DNA from: a virus
Strand: one strand, 5' to 3'
Virus record (IMG/VR): IMGVR_UViG_3300011253_000717
Location: 1-34,592 of that record
Length of the DNA: 34,592 nt
Part shown: in pieces, positions 23,126 to 31,668 of the stretch
Numbering within the stretch: position 1 is the stretch's first letter
Layout of the letters: each line of letters starts with the position of its first letter
The notes under the pieces: model-generated
Databases searched by the model: none
What the model saw: only the letters and a program-made list of their open reading frames with translations
Told to the model about the DNA's origin: nothing
Program-made: the position numbers and the translations under genes

Positions 23126-23754
23126 CTCGGGTCCACATATCTAGGATTCCCCGGCCTGAGATCTCCCGCATCGCCAACACCAATTATGTCTGGCCCACGC
23201 CCACGCCAGACGACTTTGGCGCCTTCGATATCTTGCAAAAATTCAAAAAACAAATCGTTTGGATCGACTCGCTGTTGCTGGCGGTGAGTATATTTCAAGC
23301 TTGCTGATCGGTCGAATTTTGACATATCAGATTCAGCAACCAGACTGATCGAGTCGTTATCTGAGCCTGCCGTGATAGTCATTACATCCATATGCCCAGA
23401 CCAAATTTGTGACGGTGTAGCTATCAGCGCATCAGAAGAATCCAGAAGCCCTAAATATATTTTGACTGGACGCATAAAGTAGTTCTCTGTCAGCGCACTT
23501 GCAGACATCGTGGAGTCTAAAGCCGATAGCGTAAGGGTTAGTGAGTATGGGCTGATCTCGGTGCCTTCCTCAATAGCGGATATACTGCCCAACGTCCCAA
23601 GGCCAATCCAGTTCTGGCCACCCCATGTATATGTACCAAGCCCATCGTGGACGTACTGAGTAGCCGCAGAAAACTGCAATTCTGCGAAAGTAACCAGCTG
23701 CACAAAGTCACTTTGCAAAGCGGTGTTGACAGCGGCTGGCAAACCTCTACTCAT
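23122..23754 (-). CDS. Minor tail / hub protein (DUF2163-like)
   Basis: The 210-aa beta-rich protein contains QYVHDGLGTYTWGGQNWIGLG, an ISPYSLTLTLSALD strand pair and a C-terminal YTHRQQQRVDPNDLFFE motif. Similar proteins in phage tail operons sit between the distal tail protein and the tip protein (lambda gpL position). It probably forms part of the baseplate-like hub. The family name is tentative. Confidence 0.65.
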   Translation of the reverse strand: MSRGLPAAVNTALQSDFVQLVTFAELQFSAATQYVHDGLGTYTWGGQNWIGLGTLGSISAIEEGTEISPYSLTLTLSALDSTMSASALTENYFMRPVKIYLGLLDSSDALIATPSQIWSGHMDVMTITAGSDNDSISLVAESDMSKFDRSASLKYTHRQQQRVDPNDLFFEFLQDIEGAKVVWRGRGPDIIGVGDAGDLRPGNPRYVDPR

Positions 23755-24374
23755 TATGTACCCGCCAAAACATCTTCGATGGCCTCGATGGTCATACTAG
23801 AAAACCCGCCGGGTTGACTCCGCCATGCCGGATTGTTCGTAACAATGAACGTGCCAAAAGCATCGCCGACCTCAAACAGCACCGGATCGTTATCAATTGT
23901 GGGTTTTCTGATTGGCGGAGCGACTTGTACTGCAAGATTCCCAGAAGCGTCTGAGTTGAAATTTGCGACTATAGTATGCAATTCTTCATTAAAAACAATC
24001 TGCGCACCTACTCGAAAATAGTTTGAGATGCTTGCTGATGCGCCTTTGATATTCAGATTTATGCCCGTTTGACCAGCCCCATCAATCAACAAAGTATCCG
24101 CTCCAGCAACGTACTCTCCGCGTTTTATGGAGCCAAAATCGCGTATTTTTAGACGATGTTCTTGGCCGTTAAGCCTGCTCAAAAGCGCTTGAATCCAAGA
24201 CCGATCGCCACCCTCAATGTTTTGCAGCTCGATGGTTGTTTTCCAATACGATCCCTTGCGGCTTGAGGTTTGCACCGCACTGTTTATCGGGCTTTGAAAA
24301 GTTCGAGTGTTAGTCACAAGCTCAAAAGTTTGTAAAGATGGTTCGATGGACGCAGGCCAGTTATAAGTGCTCAA
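23754..24374 (-). CDS. Distal tail protein-like
   Basis: This is a 206-aa protein with the N-terminal YNWPASIEPSLQTFELVTNTRTFQSP pattern in two blocks, RKGSYWKTT and LNGQEHRLKIRD. These features recur in phage proteins encoded immediately downstream of the tape measure. It likely forms the distal end of the tail tube (gpM/Dit position). The start appears to be TTG, overlapping the tape measure stop as TTGA; no ATG is well placed. Confidence 0.7.
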   Translation of the reverse strand: MSTYNWPASIEPSLQTFELVTNTRTFQSPINSAVQTSSRKGSYWKTTIELQNIEGGDRSWIQALLSRLNGQEHRLKIRDFGSIKRGEYVAGADTLLIDGAGQTGINLNIKGASASISNYFRVGAQIVFNEELHTIVANFNSDASGNLAVQVAPPIRKPTIDNDPVLFEVGDAFGTFIVTNNPAWRSQPGGFSSMTIEAIEDVLAGT

Positions 24375-26074
24375 ACCAAACGCCTCCTACGCAAAAGATC
24401 TTGCACGCTAGCCACTGTTTGCTGACCAGCAGCGGTTACAGCAGCCCGTATTCTTTGATCAACATCAGCGCCACCACCAGACGCATCAATATTGTTAACA
24501 ATGTTTATGCCGCCGGAGTCTTGAGCGTTAGGTATTATTGAACCGCTTTGGTTCGGCGCAAACAGTTCTGGTCCGCGCTCCCCAACAATGTAAGACTTGC
24601 CGCGCGAGACCGAACCGCCATCAGCTTTAAACCCACCAAAAACACTTTTAAAGAGTCCTCCGAAAGATCCAAAGCCGCCGCCGCCCATTCCTGCGAGCAA
24701 GTCGAATATTCCAGAGCTTAGAGCTTTGAACATCATTTGCTGCAATGTTCTTGCCCAAGAGTCTAACACTGACTTAAACCCTGTTTCTGCGGCCATAACC
24801 ATATTGTCTTGGAATAAATCTTGAAAGGATGCCTTGCTGTCCTCATATATTTTTTGATTCAATTTTAACTGTTCTTCTGCCGCCTTATTTTGGGCGTCTT
24901 TTAATTCTTGATTCTGCTCTAGTTTTGCAAAAAACAAATTACTTTGAAAATTAAACATTTCTGTCTGTATTTTGTAAAAATCGTTTTTTTCTGCCTGAGT
25001 GGTAGAAGCAAGCAACGCAAGGCTAGGTTGATCGACGAATGTTTCTGTTGAGGAATTTGTAAATCTAGGCTGAAAAACAGGCTTATCAATGGCAGAGATC
25101 TCGCTAAAAATTTGATCCCGCCGACTCAAAATCTGCTTCTTATTTCTTTCGAGTTCGGCTAATGATTCTGCGGCTGAGCCTCCAAAAAAGTCTAAAAACC
25201 CGCCTTTCATGGGAGTCAGGTTTTTTATCTTTTGGTCTACGAAAAACAACTCTGAATTGAGGTCGCCTAAGCTATCCAGTAGCTCTGCTTTTTTTCCGAT
25301 TCCGAATAACTCAAGCAGACTGCTGGTCGCGTCAGCAATAACAGGGATTAACTCTATGGCAGCTTCGGTAACAGCAATTATTGACGGAGCGATTTTCCCC
25401 ATGTTCTCAGCAATTTTGCCCTGCAAAACTCGCTGTAAAATGTCTAGCTGGTCGTTGAACTTTTCAGCGGCGGCAATCGTATTGCCTGATATGACTAGTC
25501 CTAAACTTTCAGCTTGTCTCTCAAAATCTTCTATCACCTCCGTCCCTTGGCCAAAAGCCAAAGTCATTTTCCGGGCATTCGCCCCGAACAGATCGGTTAT
25601 TGCCGATGTCCGCTCCTGCGCACTTCCTAAAGAATCAAGCGCTCTAAAATAATCTCTCAAGATGGATTCTTGATCACGCATATCGCCATCAACTGTCCGC
25701 AGTGACACTCCTAATTTTTCAAGAGACTTTGCCGCTGCCCCTGTGCCTCTCGCCGCAAACTCACCTATGCGCTTCTGCGCCCTACCGAGCGATGCCGCAA
25801 ATTCTTCAGCGCTAACCCCAGATTGACTAGCTGCGAATTGCCATTTCTGAAAAGTTTCCACGCCTATCTGCGCATCTTTAGCCGACTTGCCCAGCTTGTC
25901 TAAGTCTTTCTGAACCTTCACGAAAGCCGCGCCAAGACCTACAGCCGCGCCAACGCCGACTTTTGCCAAGGTTTTGAAAACGCTTGTTAGACCCTTAGCT
26001 CTTTCTCTAGCGCTTTTAAAGGCGCGAGCGGTTTTATCTTGCGCTAAAATTTCAACTTTTACGTTTTTGGCCAT
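24371..26074 (-). CDS. Tape measure protein
   Basis: This 567-aa protein sits after the gpG/gpGT pair. It is rich in helices and coiled coil, with a small hydrophobic segment (VGVGAAVGLGAAF near 37-50) and a FADGGSV.RGKSYIVGERGPELFAP-type ending, in two adjoining pieces near residues 475-500, that marks many tape measure C-termini. It sets tail length. At about 1.5 angstrom per residue the tail should be near 80-85 nm. The ATG overlaps the gpGT frame by 23 nt. Confidence 0.9.
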   Translation of the reverse strand: MAKNVKVEILAQDKTARAFKSARERAKGLTSVFKTLAKVGVGAAVGLGAAFVKVQKDLDKLGKSAKDAQIGVETFQKWQFAASQSGVSAEEFAASLGRAQKRIGEFAARGTGAAAKSLEKLGVSLRTVDGDMRDQESILRDYFRALDSLGSAQERTSAITDLFGANARKMTLAFGQGTEVIEDFERQAESLGLVISGNTIAAAEKFNDQLDILQRVLQGKIAENMGKIAPSIIAVTEAAIELIPVIADATSSLLELFGIGKKAELLDSLGDLNSELFFVDQKIKNLTPMKGGFLDFFGGSAAESLAELERNKKQILSRRDQIFSEISAIDKPVFQPRFTNSSTETFVDQPSLALLASTTQAEKNDFYKIQTEMFNFQSNLFFAKLEQNQELKDAQNKAAEEQLKLNQKIYEDSKASFQDLFQDNMVMAAETGFKSVLDSWARTLQQMMFKALSSGIFDLLAGMGGGGFGSFGGLFKSVFGGFKADGGSVSRGKSYIVGERGPELFAPNQSGSIIPNAQDSGGINIVNNIDASGGGADVDQRIRAAVTAAGQQTVASVQDLLRRRRLV

Positions 26075-26542
26075 TTTCGTCCTTTAGCTTGAGCCAAGCG
26101 CCCCAGCCCATAAACTCGCGCACATCCATCTGGTTGATTTCGCCGACCGTCTTTCCGAGCAACTCTGCTAAGTAAAACTTGAATTGCAGGTCAGGGTCGG
26201 CTCTTAGTTTCCCGCAACATCCTCATCATCTGGGTCTGATTCGTTAATCTCGCCGACAACGCGCGCAAGCACGTCAGGGTCAACCGAGCGCATAATCTCT
26301 ACTCGCTCAGCCTTCCTGAATAGCGGTTTGCCGGATTCATCTATTAGTCGATAAACCAGCGTAAGCGCCATCGCTTCGGCTATTTTCCCAGATTGACTCA
26401 GCTCCATAATCTCACCGAGCTGGTGCAAATTTATGCCCGGCTTGATATACGCGGTTTCGTCCCATTCAGGGATCTCAATCTTGCGCGGCTCAGCTTCCAG
26501 CTTTGCTCGATAATGACTTTTTGCTTTTTCAAGTAGGCTCAT
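26052..26542 (-). CDS. gpGT-like tail assembly chaperone made by -1 frameshift
   Basis: The gpG frame ends at 26204, but a -1 shift at GGGAAAC (26207-26213) enters a 51-codon extension that starts LRADPDLQFKFYLAELLG, contains INQMDVREF and ends at 26052. The fusion would be 163 aa. The extension reads like the T part of lambda gpGT, which links the chaperone to tail tube subunits. No independent start of suitable length precedes it, so recoding is the natural route. Confidence 0.88.
26204..26542 (-). CDS. gpG-like tail assembly chaperone
   Basis: The 112-aa product is helical and acidic at its end (ESDPDDEDVAGN). It has the IPEWDETAYIKP and DPDVLARVV segments common in gpG-type chaperones, which coat the tape measure during tail assembly. 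It follows the tail tube gene by 3 nt and terminates directly after the slippery heptamer. Confidence 0.82.
   Translation of the reverse strand: MSLLEKAKSHYRAKLEAEPRKIEIPEWDETAYIKPGINLHQLGEIMELSQSGKIAEAMALTLVYRLIDESGKPLFRKAERVEIMRSVDPDVLARVVGEINESDPDDEDVAGN
26207..26213 (-). promoter_or_regulatory. -1 frameshift slippery heptamer GGGAAAC
   Basis: In the zero frame it reads G-GGA-AAC and is followed immediately by TAA, a perfect X-XXY-YYZ site like lambda's GGGAAAG. Slippage yields the gpGT-type fusion. Confidence 0.9.
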
Positions 26543-26545
26543 AAA

Positions 26546-26935
26546 TTAAACCGTTGTGGTAGTCAGTGCGCCATTGCCTTGGAAAGTGATGGATGATTCA
26601 ACCATGCCATCAAAGCTTGAGGTCAAGCTAACTCCAGTCACAATCGCCGACCCAGTTTTATATGTATCGCCAGCGGTGTCGCCTTCAGGATACGCATTGA
26701 TGGTTATTTCAGCGCCAACGGTCAACGCGCCTTGTCCGGTGGTGTCGGTTTCATCATAGAAGACATCGACAGAACCAGAAAAGCTGGTCAAGCTGCTTTT
26801 GTAAGTCCTAGCCGTATCTCCCATCGTCGTGTCTTCGAGGGTATCGCCAGTTTCGTCGATGCTGAAACTGCGAATTTCAGCAATTGTATTTGCTCCGACT
26901 TTTACTGTGCCTTCAGAACCTGTGTGAGTAGCCAT
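26546..26935 (-). CDS. Major tail (tube) protein
   Basis: The 129-aa beta-rich protein has the tail tube signature: IAEIRSFSIDETGD, DTTMGDTART and FSGSVDVFYDETD, ending FDGMVESSITFQGNG. It polymerises into the tail tube around the tape measure. A strong SD (GGAGG) lies nine bases upstream. It is directly followed by the chaperone gene, as usual. Confidence 0.88.
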   Translation of the reverse strand: MATHTGSEGTVKVGANTIAEIRSFSIDETGDTLEDTTMGDTARTYKSSLTSFSGSVDVFYDETDTTGQGALTVGAEITINAYPEGDTAGDTYKTGSAIVTGVSLTSSFDGMVESSITFQGNGALTTTTV

Positions 26936-26938
26936 TTT

Positions 26939-27088
26939 TTAATCCTCCGTTGGATCTTGATCAATATTTATTTCTGGCTCGTCATCGCCAGATGGGTCGA
27001 TTGTCCAGCCACGCTCAAGCATTATGGCTAGTTTTTGCTCCAGAACCACAATGGTGGTGTCTCCGTGTGTCATTTGTATTCGTTTCAT
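26939..27088 (-). CDS. Small protein between gpU-like and tail tube genes, 49 aa
   Basis: The ATG at 27088 overlaps the gpU-like stop as ATGA and has GGAGG seven bases upstream. The 49-aa product begins MKRIQMTHGDTTIVV, continues with a helix containing LERGWT and ends very acidic. Similar short proteins with a GW motif occur near tail tube genes of other phages, with no defined role. Confidence 0.65.
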   Translation of the reverse strand: MKRIQMTHGDTTIVVLEQKLAIMLERGWTIDPSGDDEPEINIDQDPTED

Positions 27089-27528
27089 CGCGCAACCTCC
27101 GCGCTGTTTTCAAGAGTTTGGTAGTCAACTTCGACCTGCAAAACCGCTGACCCTACCGGCTGGTCTGGGTCGCCAGAAAATTGCGCTTCGAAACTAACAA
27201 CGCGCGTATCTCTGGCATGACCTGCGCGAGTCCTATCAGCGTTTAGCGCAGCCTCCACTTCAGCGCTGATATTGTCGATAAGATCATCGTAGCCGCTGAC
27301 GGCTTTAACGTAAATTTCAACCGATGCCGTAATCGTCCGCATGACCGTTCTCGGCGGACTCATAGTTGCGTAATCGCTCGCCTCGCTCGTCGTGTAAATT
27401 GCCAATCCGGGCAACTTGTCCTCGGCCAGCGGGTAAACCCGTGTCTCGTAAACATTTGCACCCGTCGTAGCCAACCCTGTTAAGGTTGAAACTAAATTGC
27501 TTCTAATCGACTGCCTAACGTGGGTCAC
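27085..27528 (-). CDS. Tail terminator, gpU-like
   Basis: The 147-aa product fits gpU-like tail terminators. It has an N-terminal helix (IRSNLVSTLTGL), VYETRVYPL, a LPGLAIYT strand, and the long pattern TITASVEIYVKA..YDDLIDNI...VE. It caps the tail tube and helps join the tail to the head. It overlaps the head-tail joining gene at its ATG. Confidence 0.82.
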   Translation of the reverse strand: MTHVRQSIRSNLVSTLTGLATTGANVYETRVYPLAEDKLPGLAIYTTSEASDYATMSPPRTVMRTITASVEIYVKAVSGYDDLIDNISAEVEAALNADRTRAGHARDTRVVSFEAQFSGDPDQPVGSAVLQVEVDYQTLENSAEVAR

Positions 27529-27833
27529 TAGGGCGCCTCTAGCATAAATTCAGTCATTCCAGTGCCGTCTGGCATTACCACGCGGATTGTGTATGTCGTG
27601 CCGTCCAGCGCCAAAGTTGCGCCCTCGCTCACGCTTACAAAATCCGCCGTGCGCCCAAACGCCTTTGGCTGTTGCATTGCAAAAACCACGCTTCCCGCCC
27701 CGTCAACCGGAAAATATTCGTTGTCAAAAATTACAGTGACGGTCGTCGAGGCCCCGCCAACTGGCGTATAAGTTGCGCTTACGCCAAAGTCCGAGAGCAA
27801 ATAACTGCGGTCTATGGCAGTCTCAACTGGCAC
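27528..27833 (-). CDS. Head-tail joining protein, gpFII-like
   Basis: The 101-aa beta-rich product includes SYLLSDFGVSATYTP, VIFDNEYFPVDG and a GATLALDGTTYTIRV strand. This pattern is shared by small head-tail stopper or adapter proteins of the gpFII type. Position between capsid and tail terminator supports this. The start is GTG, with AAGGG eight bases upstream. Confidence 0.78.
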   Translation of the reverse strand: MPVETAIDRSYLLSDFGVSATYTPVGGASTTVTVIFDNEYFPVDGAGSVVFAMQQPKAFGRTADFVSVSEGATLALDGTTYTIRVVMPDGTGMTEFMLEAP

Positions 27834-27999
27834 GCGCTGGCCCTTTTTTTGCTTTAGGCTTTTTCACCGGCTCGACGTACTCGACAAGTCGTTTGGTCTG
27901 AACCAACAACCTAGCATCTCGATTTTCTAATTCGACAACATCACCCACAGAGACTCGCTCGCGGTTGATGATTGTGTTTTTGATTACTTGATATTTCAT
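27823..27999 (-). CDS. Small protein downstream of capsid gene, 58 aa
   Basis: The ATG at 27999 opens a 58-codon frame overlapping the next gene by 11 nt. The product (MKYQVIKNTIINRERVSVGD, then VVELENRDARLLVQ) looks like a small SH3-like barrel followed by a lysine-rich tail. Comparable short proteins sit after the capsid gene in many phages, with unproven connector or decoration roles. Confidence 0.7.
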   Translation of the reverse strand: MKYQVIKNTIINRERVSVGDVVELENRDARLLVQTKRLVEYVEPVKKPKAKKGPARAS

Positions 28000-28008
28000 A
28001 TAATTCTC

Positions 28009-28038
28009 AAGGGAAAGCCCCCGCCCGAAGGCGAGGGC
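28009..28038 (-). terminator. UUCG hairpin just after capsid gene, attenuator-like
   Basis: On the minus strand a 9-bp stem with one G-U pair (GCCCTCGCC/GGCGGGGGC) closes a TTCG loop eight bases after the capsid stop, followed by TTTCCC. The short T-run suggests partial termination or 3' end protection, which would favour high capsid mRNA. Confidence 0.65.
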
Positions 28039-28046
28039 AAACCGTT

Positions 28047-30200
28047 TTAGCTGCCGCCGTCGTTGCCTAAGCAGAAGCTGACTGCGTGACGTACTGCCAC
28101 ATCAACAGACTGCAAAGCCACAACCCTGACAGTTCCAGACTTGCTGTGCGTGTATGGATCTACAACTAAATCCAGACCGCCAAACATGCCAACCAGCAAA
28201 TCAGAGAAGTTGCCAAAGTAGGCATCACCAGCCGAAGCTTGGTTGCTAACGATTGTTCGATAGCCGTTAACCGTGCCGCCCGGCTCAACTACAAACTGCG
28301 CGGTTCCTGTCGCTTTTTCCGTGGTTTTTAGGCCACCGTACATTGCCGCAGGGAGAATGTAAGCCAAATTGCCCAGAAGCGCATTGTCTTCTGCCACCTT
28401 GGTTTCCATCTCCACGACCTTTGCGTAGCTCGGTACGGTGATTGGCGCGGTGCCGAAATCAACGGTATTAATGCCAGAGGTCAGCTTGATACCAGTTGGT
28501 TGACCAGATGAACCAGAGCCTGCCAAAGCACCCAAGTCGATGGCCAACGCAATTGCTTGCGCGAGGTCATCTCGAATTAGGTTTTCAACATCCAAGGAAC
28601 TTTGGATCAGAAGTTGTCGTGTGCAATCCGTATGCGCACCCAACGTTTTCGGAGACATAGTTATTGAACCTACAGTCATTTCTGACTCTGAAGAATCACC
28701 GCCCTCGGTTGCAATCCAACCAGCAGCAGCAGCAGTATTCTTTCTTGGGATAGCCACATCGCCAGACAAGCCGCCGAGCATTCTTGCGCCAGCCTGCATC
28801 ACGCTGGATGAGTTGCGCAGAACGTCTACGAAATCACCGCCACGAAAGTCGTCTGAAAACAAAGCCGAATCGTCTGAGCTGTTCAGATCACGAGTCCAAT
28901 TCCGCAAAACTTCCGCAGGCAACATAATGCCTTGAGCCGTTTTGCCGTATTGCTCTCCCGCCGCCCTCGAACACTCAAACTCAAACGCGGCAGCTTCCTG
29001 CGCACGTCGGTCGGTTGGATTTGCTAAAGCATGGATAGCGCGGACGATTGAAAAGCGCTTAACTTCTTTTTTGGTCAGCCCGGTGTTTTGTTCTTCAAGC
29101 GCTTTTTGTGATCCAACAACCTCAAGCAATTCGCCACGGAATTCCTCGATGCTGCGGCCTTCGCTGATTGCGCGCTGCGCTAGGTCTGACTTATTATGCC
29201 GTGCTCCAAGCTCGACAATTTGTGCAGCATTTTTTTGTGCTGCTTGACGCGCTTGCGTTTCAACCGCAGCCACATCAATTTGATTTTCTTCTGACATTTT
29301 TCTGTCCTTTTTAACAGTAGGTTCAGGATTAATAATTTCTTTTACAACTGGCTCTGGTGCTTCCTCTGATCGACCCACCCCACATGACACGTCGGCAGGA
29401 ATCGAAACCAGCGAGCACTCCACGGGACGCCAAGACTTGGCCACAAAAGTGTCCTTGTCCGAGCGCTCTAACTTATTGATGGAATAGCCAACGCTAATAT
29501 TTCCGCGAATGCCATCAATAACATCGTCGAACGCTTCATTGGCGAGTGCGCTTTTTCCAAAGCGAACCGTCGCGCGGAGTCGCCGCGCCAAGCCGTCAAG
29601 GTCGACAGATTCAATAACGCCGATTTGCTTTTCTGGGTCGTGGTCCAATAAAAGCGGCGCTCGACCACTCGAAATAAAATCCATATCAATGGCGTTTTCC
29701 GAGTGCTCTAAAACTTCCATCCCAAAAGATCGGCTGACGGGTTCTTCACTACTTATAGCAATGCGTACCCGGCGCTCATCTTCATTTATTGGGCTGGCAT
29801 CAACGCCCATAGCCCTGTGCTCAATTTTCATATCCATAGATCTGCCTTTTTTTTCTTCATCTATCGAATCCAATTTTTCTGTGATTCGTTTTGCCCATGA
29901 CTCCGCATTTCTACCCCCCCAAAGCTCCCAAGCTATCCGCCCGGCGCTTGGAAATCCTTTTTCACCGGAGTTGAATCCTTCCGCTTCGGCATCGACAGAA
30001 TGTCTAGCAAAGTAACTGCGCATGCGACGGACAGTACTAATAGACAAATTAGTGCGATTAGACAGGTCGCGAGCGCGCGCAACGCCCACAGCAGTACCTC
30101 CGCGACCGTATTTCTCGCGCCAATCCAAGCCGCGCTTAGCATTTTCAGCAATTGCCTCAGTAGGTTTAGTGTCAATCTCCTCTCCCTTATACTTGGCCAT
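28047..30200 (-). CDS. Fused prohead protease and major capsid protein with extra N-terminal domain
   Basis: The 717-aa product from ATG 30200 (preceded by GAGGG; GTG 30209 also in frame) has three parts. Residues 1-115 form a domain with KRGLDWREKYGRGGTAVGVA and FPSAGRIAWELWGG, seen in other phage head proteins but unnamed to me. Residues 125-280 are an HK97-type S78 prohead protease with probable catalytic His187 (LLLDHD), Ser236 (NISVGY) and Glu261 (PVECSL). Residues from about 302 are a helical delta-like scaffold and an HK97-fold capsid (AAAAGWIATEGGDSSES, then GALAGSGSSGQPTG). The protease probably cuts itself and the scaffold away. It overlaps the portal gene by 14 nt. Confidence 0.9.
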   Translation of the reverse strand: MAKYKGEEIDTKPTEAIAENAKRGLDWREKYGRGGTAVGVARARDLSNRTNLSISTVRRMRSYFARHSVDAEAEGFNSGEKGFPSAGRIAWELWGGRNAESWAKRITEKLDSIDEEKKGRSMDMKIEHRAMGVDASPINEDERRVRIAISSEEPVSRSFGMEVLEHSENAIDMDFISSGRAPLLLDHDPEKQIGVIESVDLDGLARRLRATVRFGKSALANEAFDDVIDGIRGNISVGYSINKLERSDKDTFVAKSWRPVECSLVSIPADVSCGVGRSEEAPEPVVKEIINPEPTVKKDRKMSEENQIDVAAVETQARQAAQKNAAQIVELGARHNKSDLAQRAISEGRSIEEFRGELLEVVGSQKALEEQNTGLTKKEVKRFSIVRAIHALANPTDRRAQEAAAFEFECSRAAGEQYGKTAQGIMLPAEVLRNWTRDLNSSDDSALFSDDFRGGDFVDVLRNSSSVMQAGARMLGGLSGDVAIPRKNTAAAAGWIATEGGDSSESEMTVGSITMSPKTLGAHTDCTRQLLIQSSLDVENLIRDDLAQAIALAIDLGALAGSGSSGQPTGIKLTSGINTVDFGTAPITVPSYAKVVEMETKVAEDNALLGNLAYILPAAMYGGLKTTEKATGTAQFVVEPGGTVNGYRTIVSNQASAGDAYFGNFSDLLVGMFGGLDLVVDPYTHSKSGTVRVVALQSVDVAVRHAVSFCLGNDGGS
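29295..29309 (-). promoter_or_regulatory. Internal ribosome binding site for separate capsid protein
   Basis: AAGGACAGAAAATG places AGGA six bases before an in-frame ATG at 29297, exactly at the boundary between protease and scaffold-capsid. It would give a 416-aa capsid precursor (MSEENQID...) in addition to the fusion. Confidence 0.6.
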
Positions 30201-31668
30201 CGTCTTCACCCTCTGGAATTACCGGCATTTTTTGGACTCCATACGGTTCCAGCGCATAGCTGACCCCGAACTGTTCCATCAGCGCGCGATCCCTTTGAAT
30301 TTGCCCCAGCAATTCCTCTGTATCTTTGCCGTATTGACCAGCCACATCCTGCAAGCTGAGAATCCCGGCTTGCATTCCGCCGATAGCCGCGTTCATTTCT
30401 TTTTGAGGGTCAACCCATGACCAGCTGCGGCCTCGGAATTCTGCTGCGTTTGAAAATTTGTCAAACTGCCGAACAGGTATACCGAAAGAATCCATCTCCA
30501 TCGCGGCTTCTAGCCAAGCATCGAAAACTGGCCTTATGAAGTGATCAACCATAAAGCGCTGGGTATTTGCGTACTGATCGCGTTCTTCCAACGCGCCTTG
30601 GCGGATGCTTGAATAGCTCGTTGCCTCGAGGTCATTAGCAAGGGATGTGTAAGAAACGCCAAGCGCCGACGCTACGCCTTTCAAAACAGACTTATGGAAG
30701 CTGTCAAATTCTGATGTAGGGTATTGCGGGTCAAAACTTTTAAACTCTACACCGGCAGGGAGCTGGTGCATTGACCCAGGTTCCGCCGAAATTATTGGCA
30801 CGGATTGATCTAAGTCGTCAGCAACAAACCCGTCTCCGGCTGGAGATGTAAAAAATCCCATTTTGCTAGCGCCCATACGCGCTGCAACAATCGAAGCCTC
30901 ACGAAAACCATCCAGCTGCTTTATCGAAGCGATGGCCGCCGCCGCCCACGGCTCACCGCGAGTTTGGCCCGCTCGGCGCTGCTCAAAAATGTGTATCATT
31001 TTTTCTGCTGGGACTCGCACATGTTTGGGCGAGGCGCTTCTGTTGGTGAAGTCATAATCGCCGGGGTGGTACGTGAGCAAGTGATAAGCCACAGGCTTGC
31101 GGAATCTGTTCAACTCCACGCCCATGCGGATTTCGTTGCCATTCGGCAACCGTTCGCTCATCTGCTCGTCAACCTGATCCGCTTCTATGAACTCAAGCGC
31201 GAAAGAATCGTAAAAGCTGGCGCCACGGTGCTTGATGATGAATACCTCACCATCACGCGCCAGTGTCTCAATCACCAGTTTTTGCGCGTCAACAAACGAC
31301 AGCTTGCCATCGGCGGTGCAATTTCCACACCTGGCCCAGCTTTTGAACGCATTTTCTACCGCCTGGTTTCCGATTTGGTCTAGCTGGCCGTTGGAATTTG
31401 TCGCTTTTGATTGATAAGAAAAGCCACGCTGACCGACGACATTTGTGCGCAAAAGCATTAAATATCTGCGCATGTAAGCGTTATTACGCGCTAAATCCCG
31501 GCTCCTTGCCCGCATGCGCGTGATGACAGGGTGCAGCTCACTGTCAGCAGATTGCTCAGAGTCTTTGAAGTCAGCAAAAAGCCTGCCGGTGTTGGCGGCT
31601 TGATAAGATCTTTTGAAAACTTTGCGATCGGTTTCAGGCTTCGGCCTTAAAAAATCAAACAGCCCCAT
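30187..31668 (-). CDS. Portal protein, lambda gpB-like
   Basis: The 493-aa protein matches the lambda-type portal family (Phage_portal_2). It has R.RARDLARNNAYMRRYL...NVVG near residues 52-80, a WARCGNCTADG region, FALEFIEADQVDE, and the AALGVSYTSLANDLEATSYSS region. It forms the DNA entry ring at one capsid vertex and is the site where terminase docks. The ATG overlaps the connector stop as ATGA, and the gene overlaps the capsid fusion by 14 nt. Confidence 0.92.
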   Translation of the reverse strand: MGLFDFLRPKPETDRKVFKRSYQAANTGRLFADFKDSEQSADSELHPVITRMRARSRDLARNNAYMRRYLMLLRTNVVGQRGFSYQSKATNSNGQLDQIGNQAVENAFKSWARCGNCTADGKLSFVDAQKLVIETLARDGEVFIIKHRGASFYDSFALEFIEADQVDEQMSERLPNGNEIRMGVELNRFRKPVAYHLLTYHPGDYDFTNRSASPKHVRVPAEKMIHIFEQRRAGQTRGEPWAAAAIASIKQLDGFREASIVAARMGASKMGFFTSPAGDGFVADDLDQSVPIISAEPGSMHQLPAGVEFKSFDPQYPTSEFDSFHKSVLKGVASALGVSYTSLANDLEATSYSSIRQGALEERDQYANTQRFMVDHFIRPVFDAWLEAAMEMDSFGIPVRQFDKFSNAAEFRGRSWSWVDPQKEMNAAIGGMQAGILSLQDVAGQYGKDTEELLGQIQRDRALMEQFGVSYALEPYGVQKMPVIPEGEDDGQV

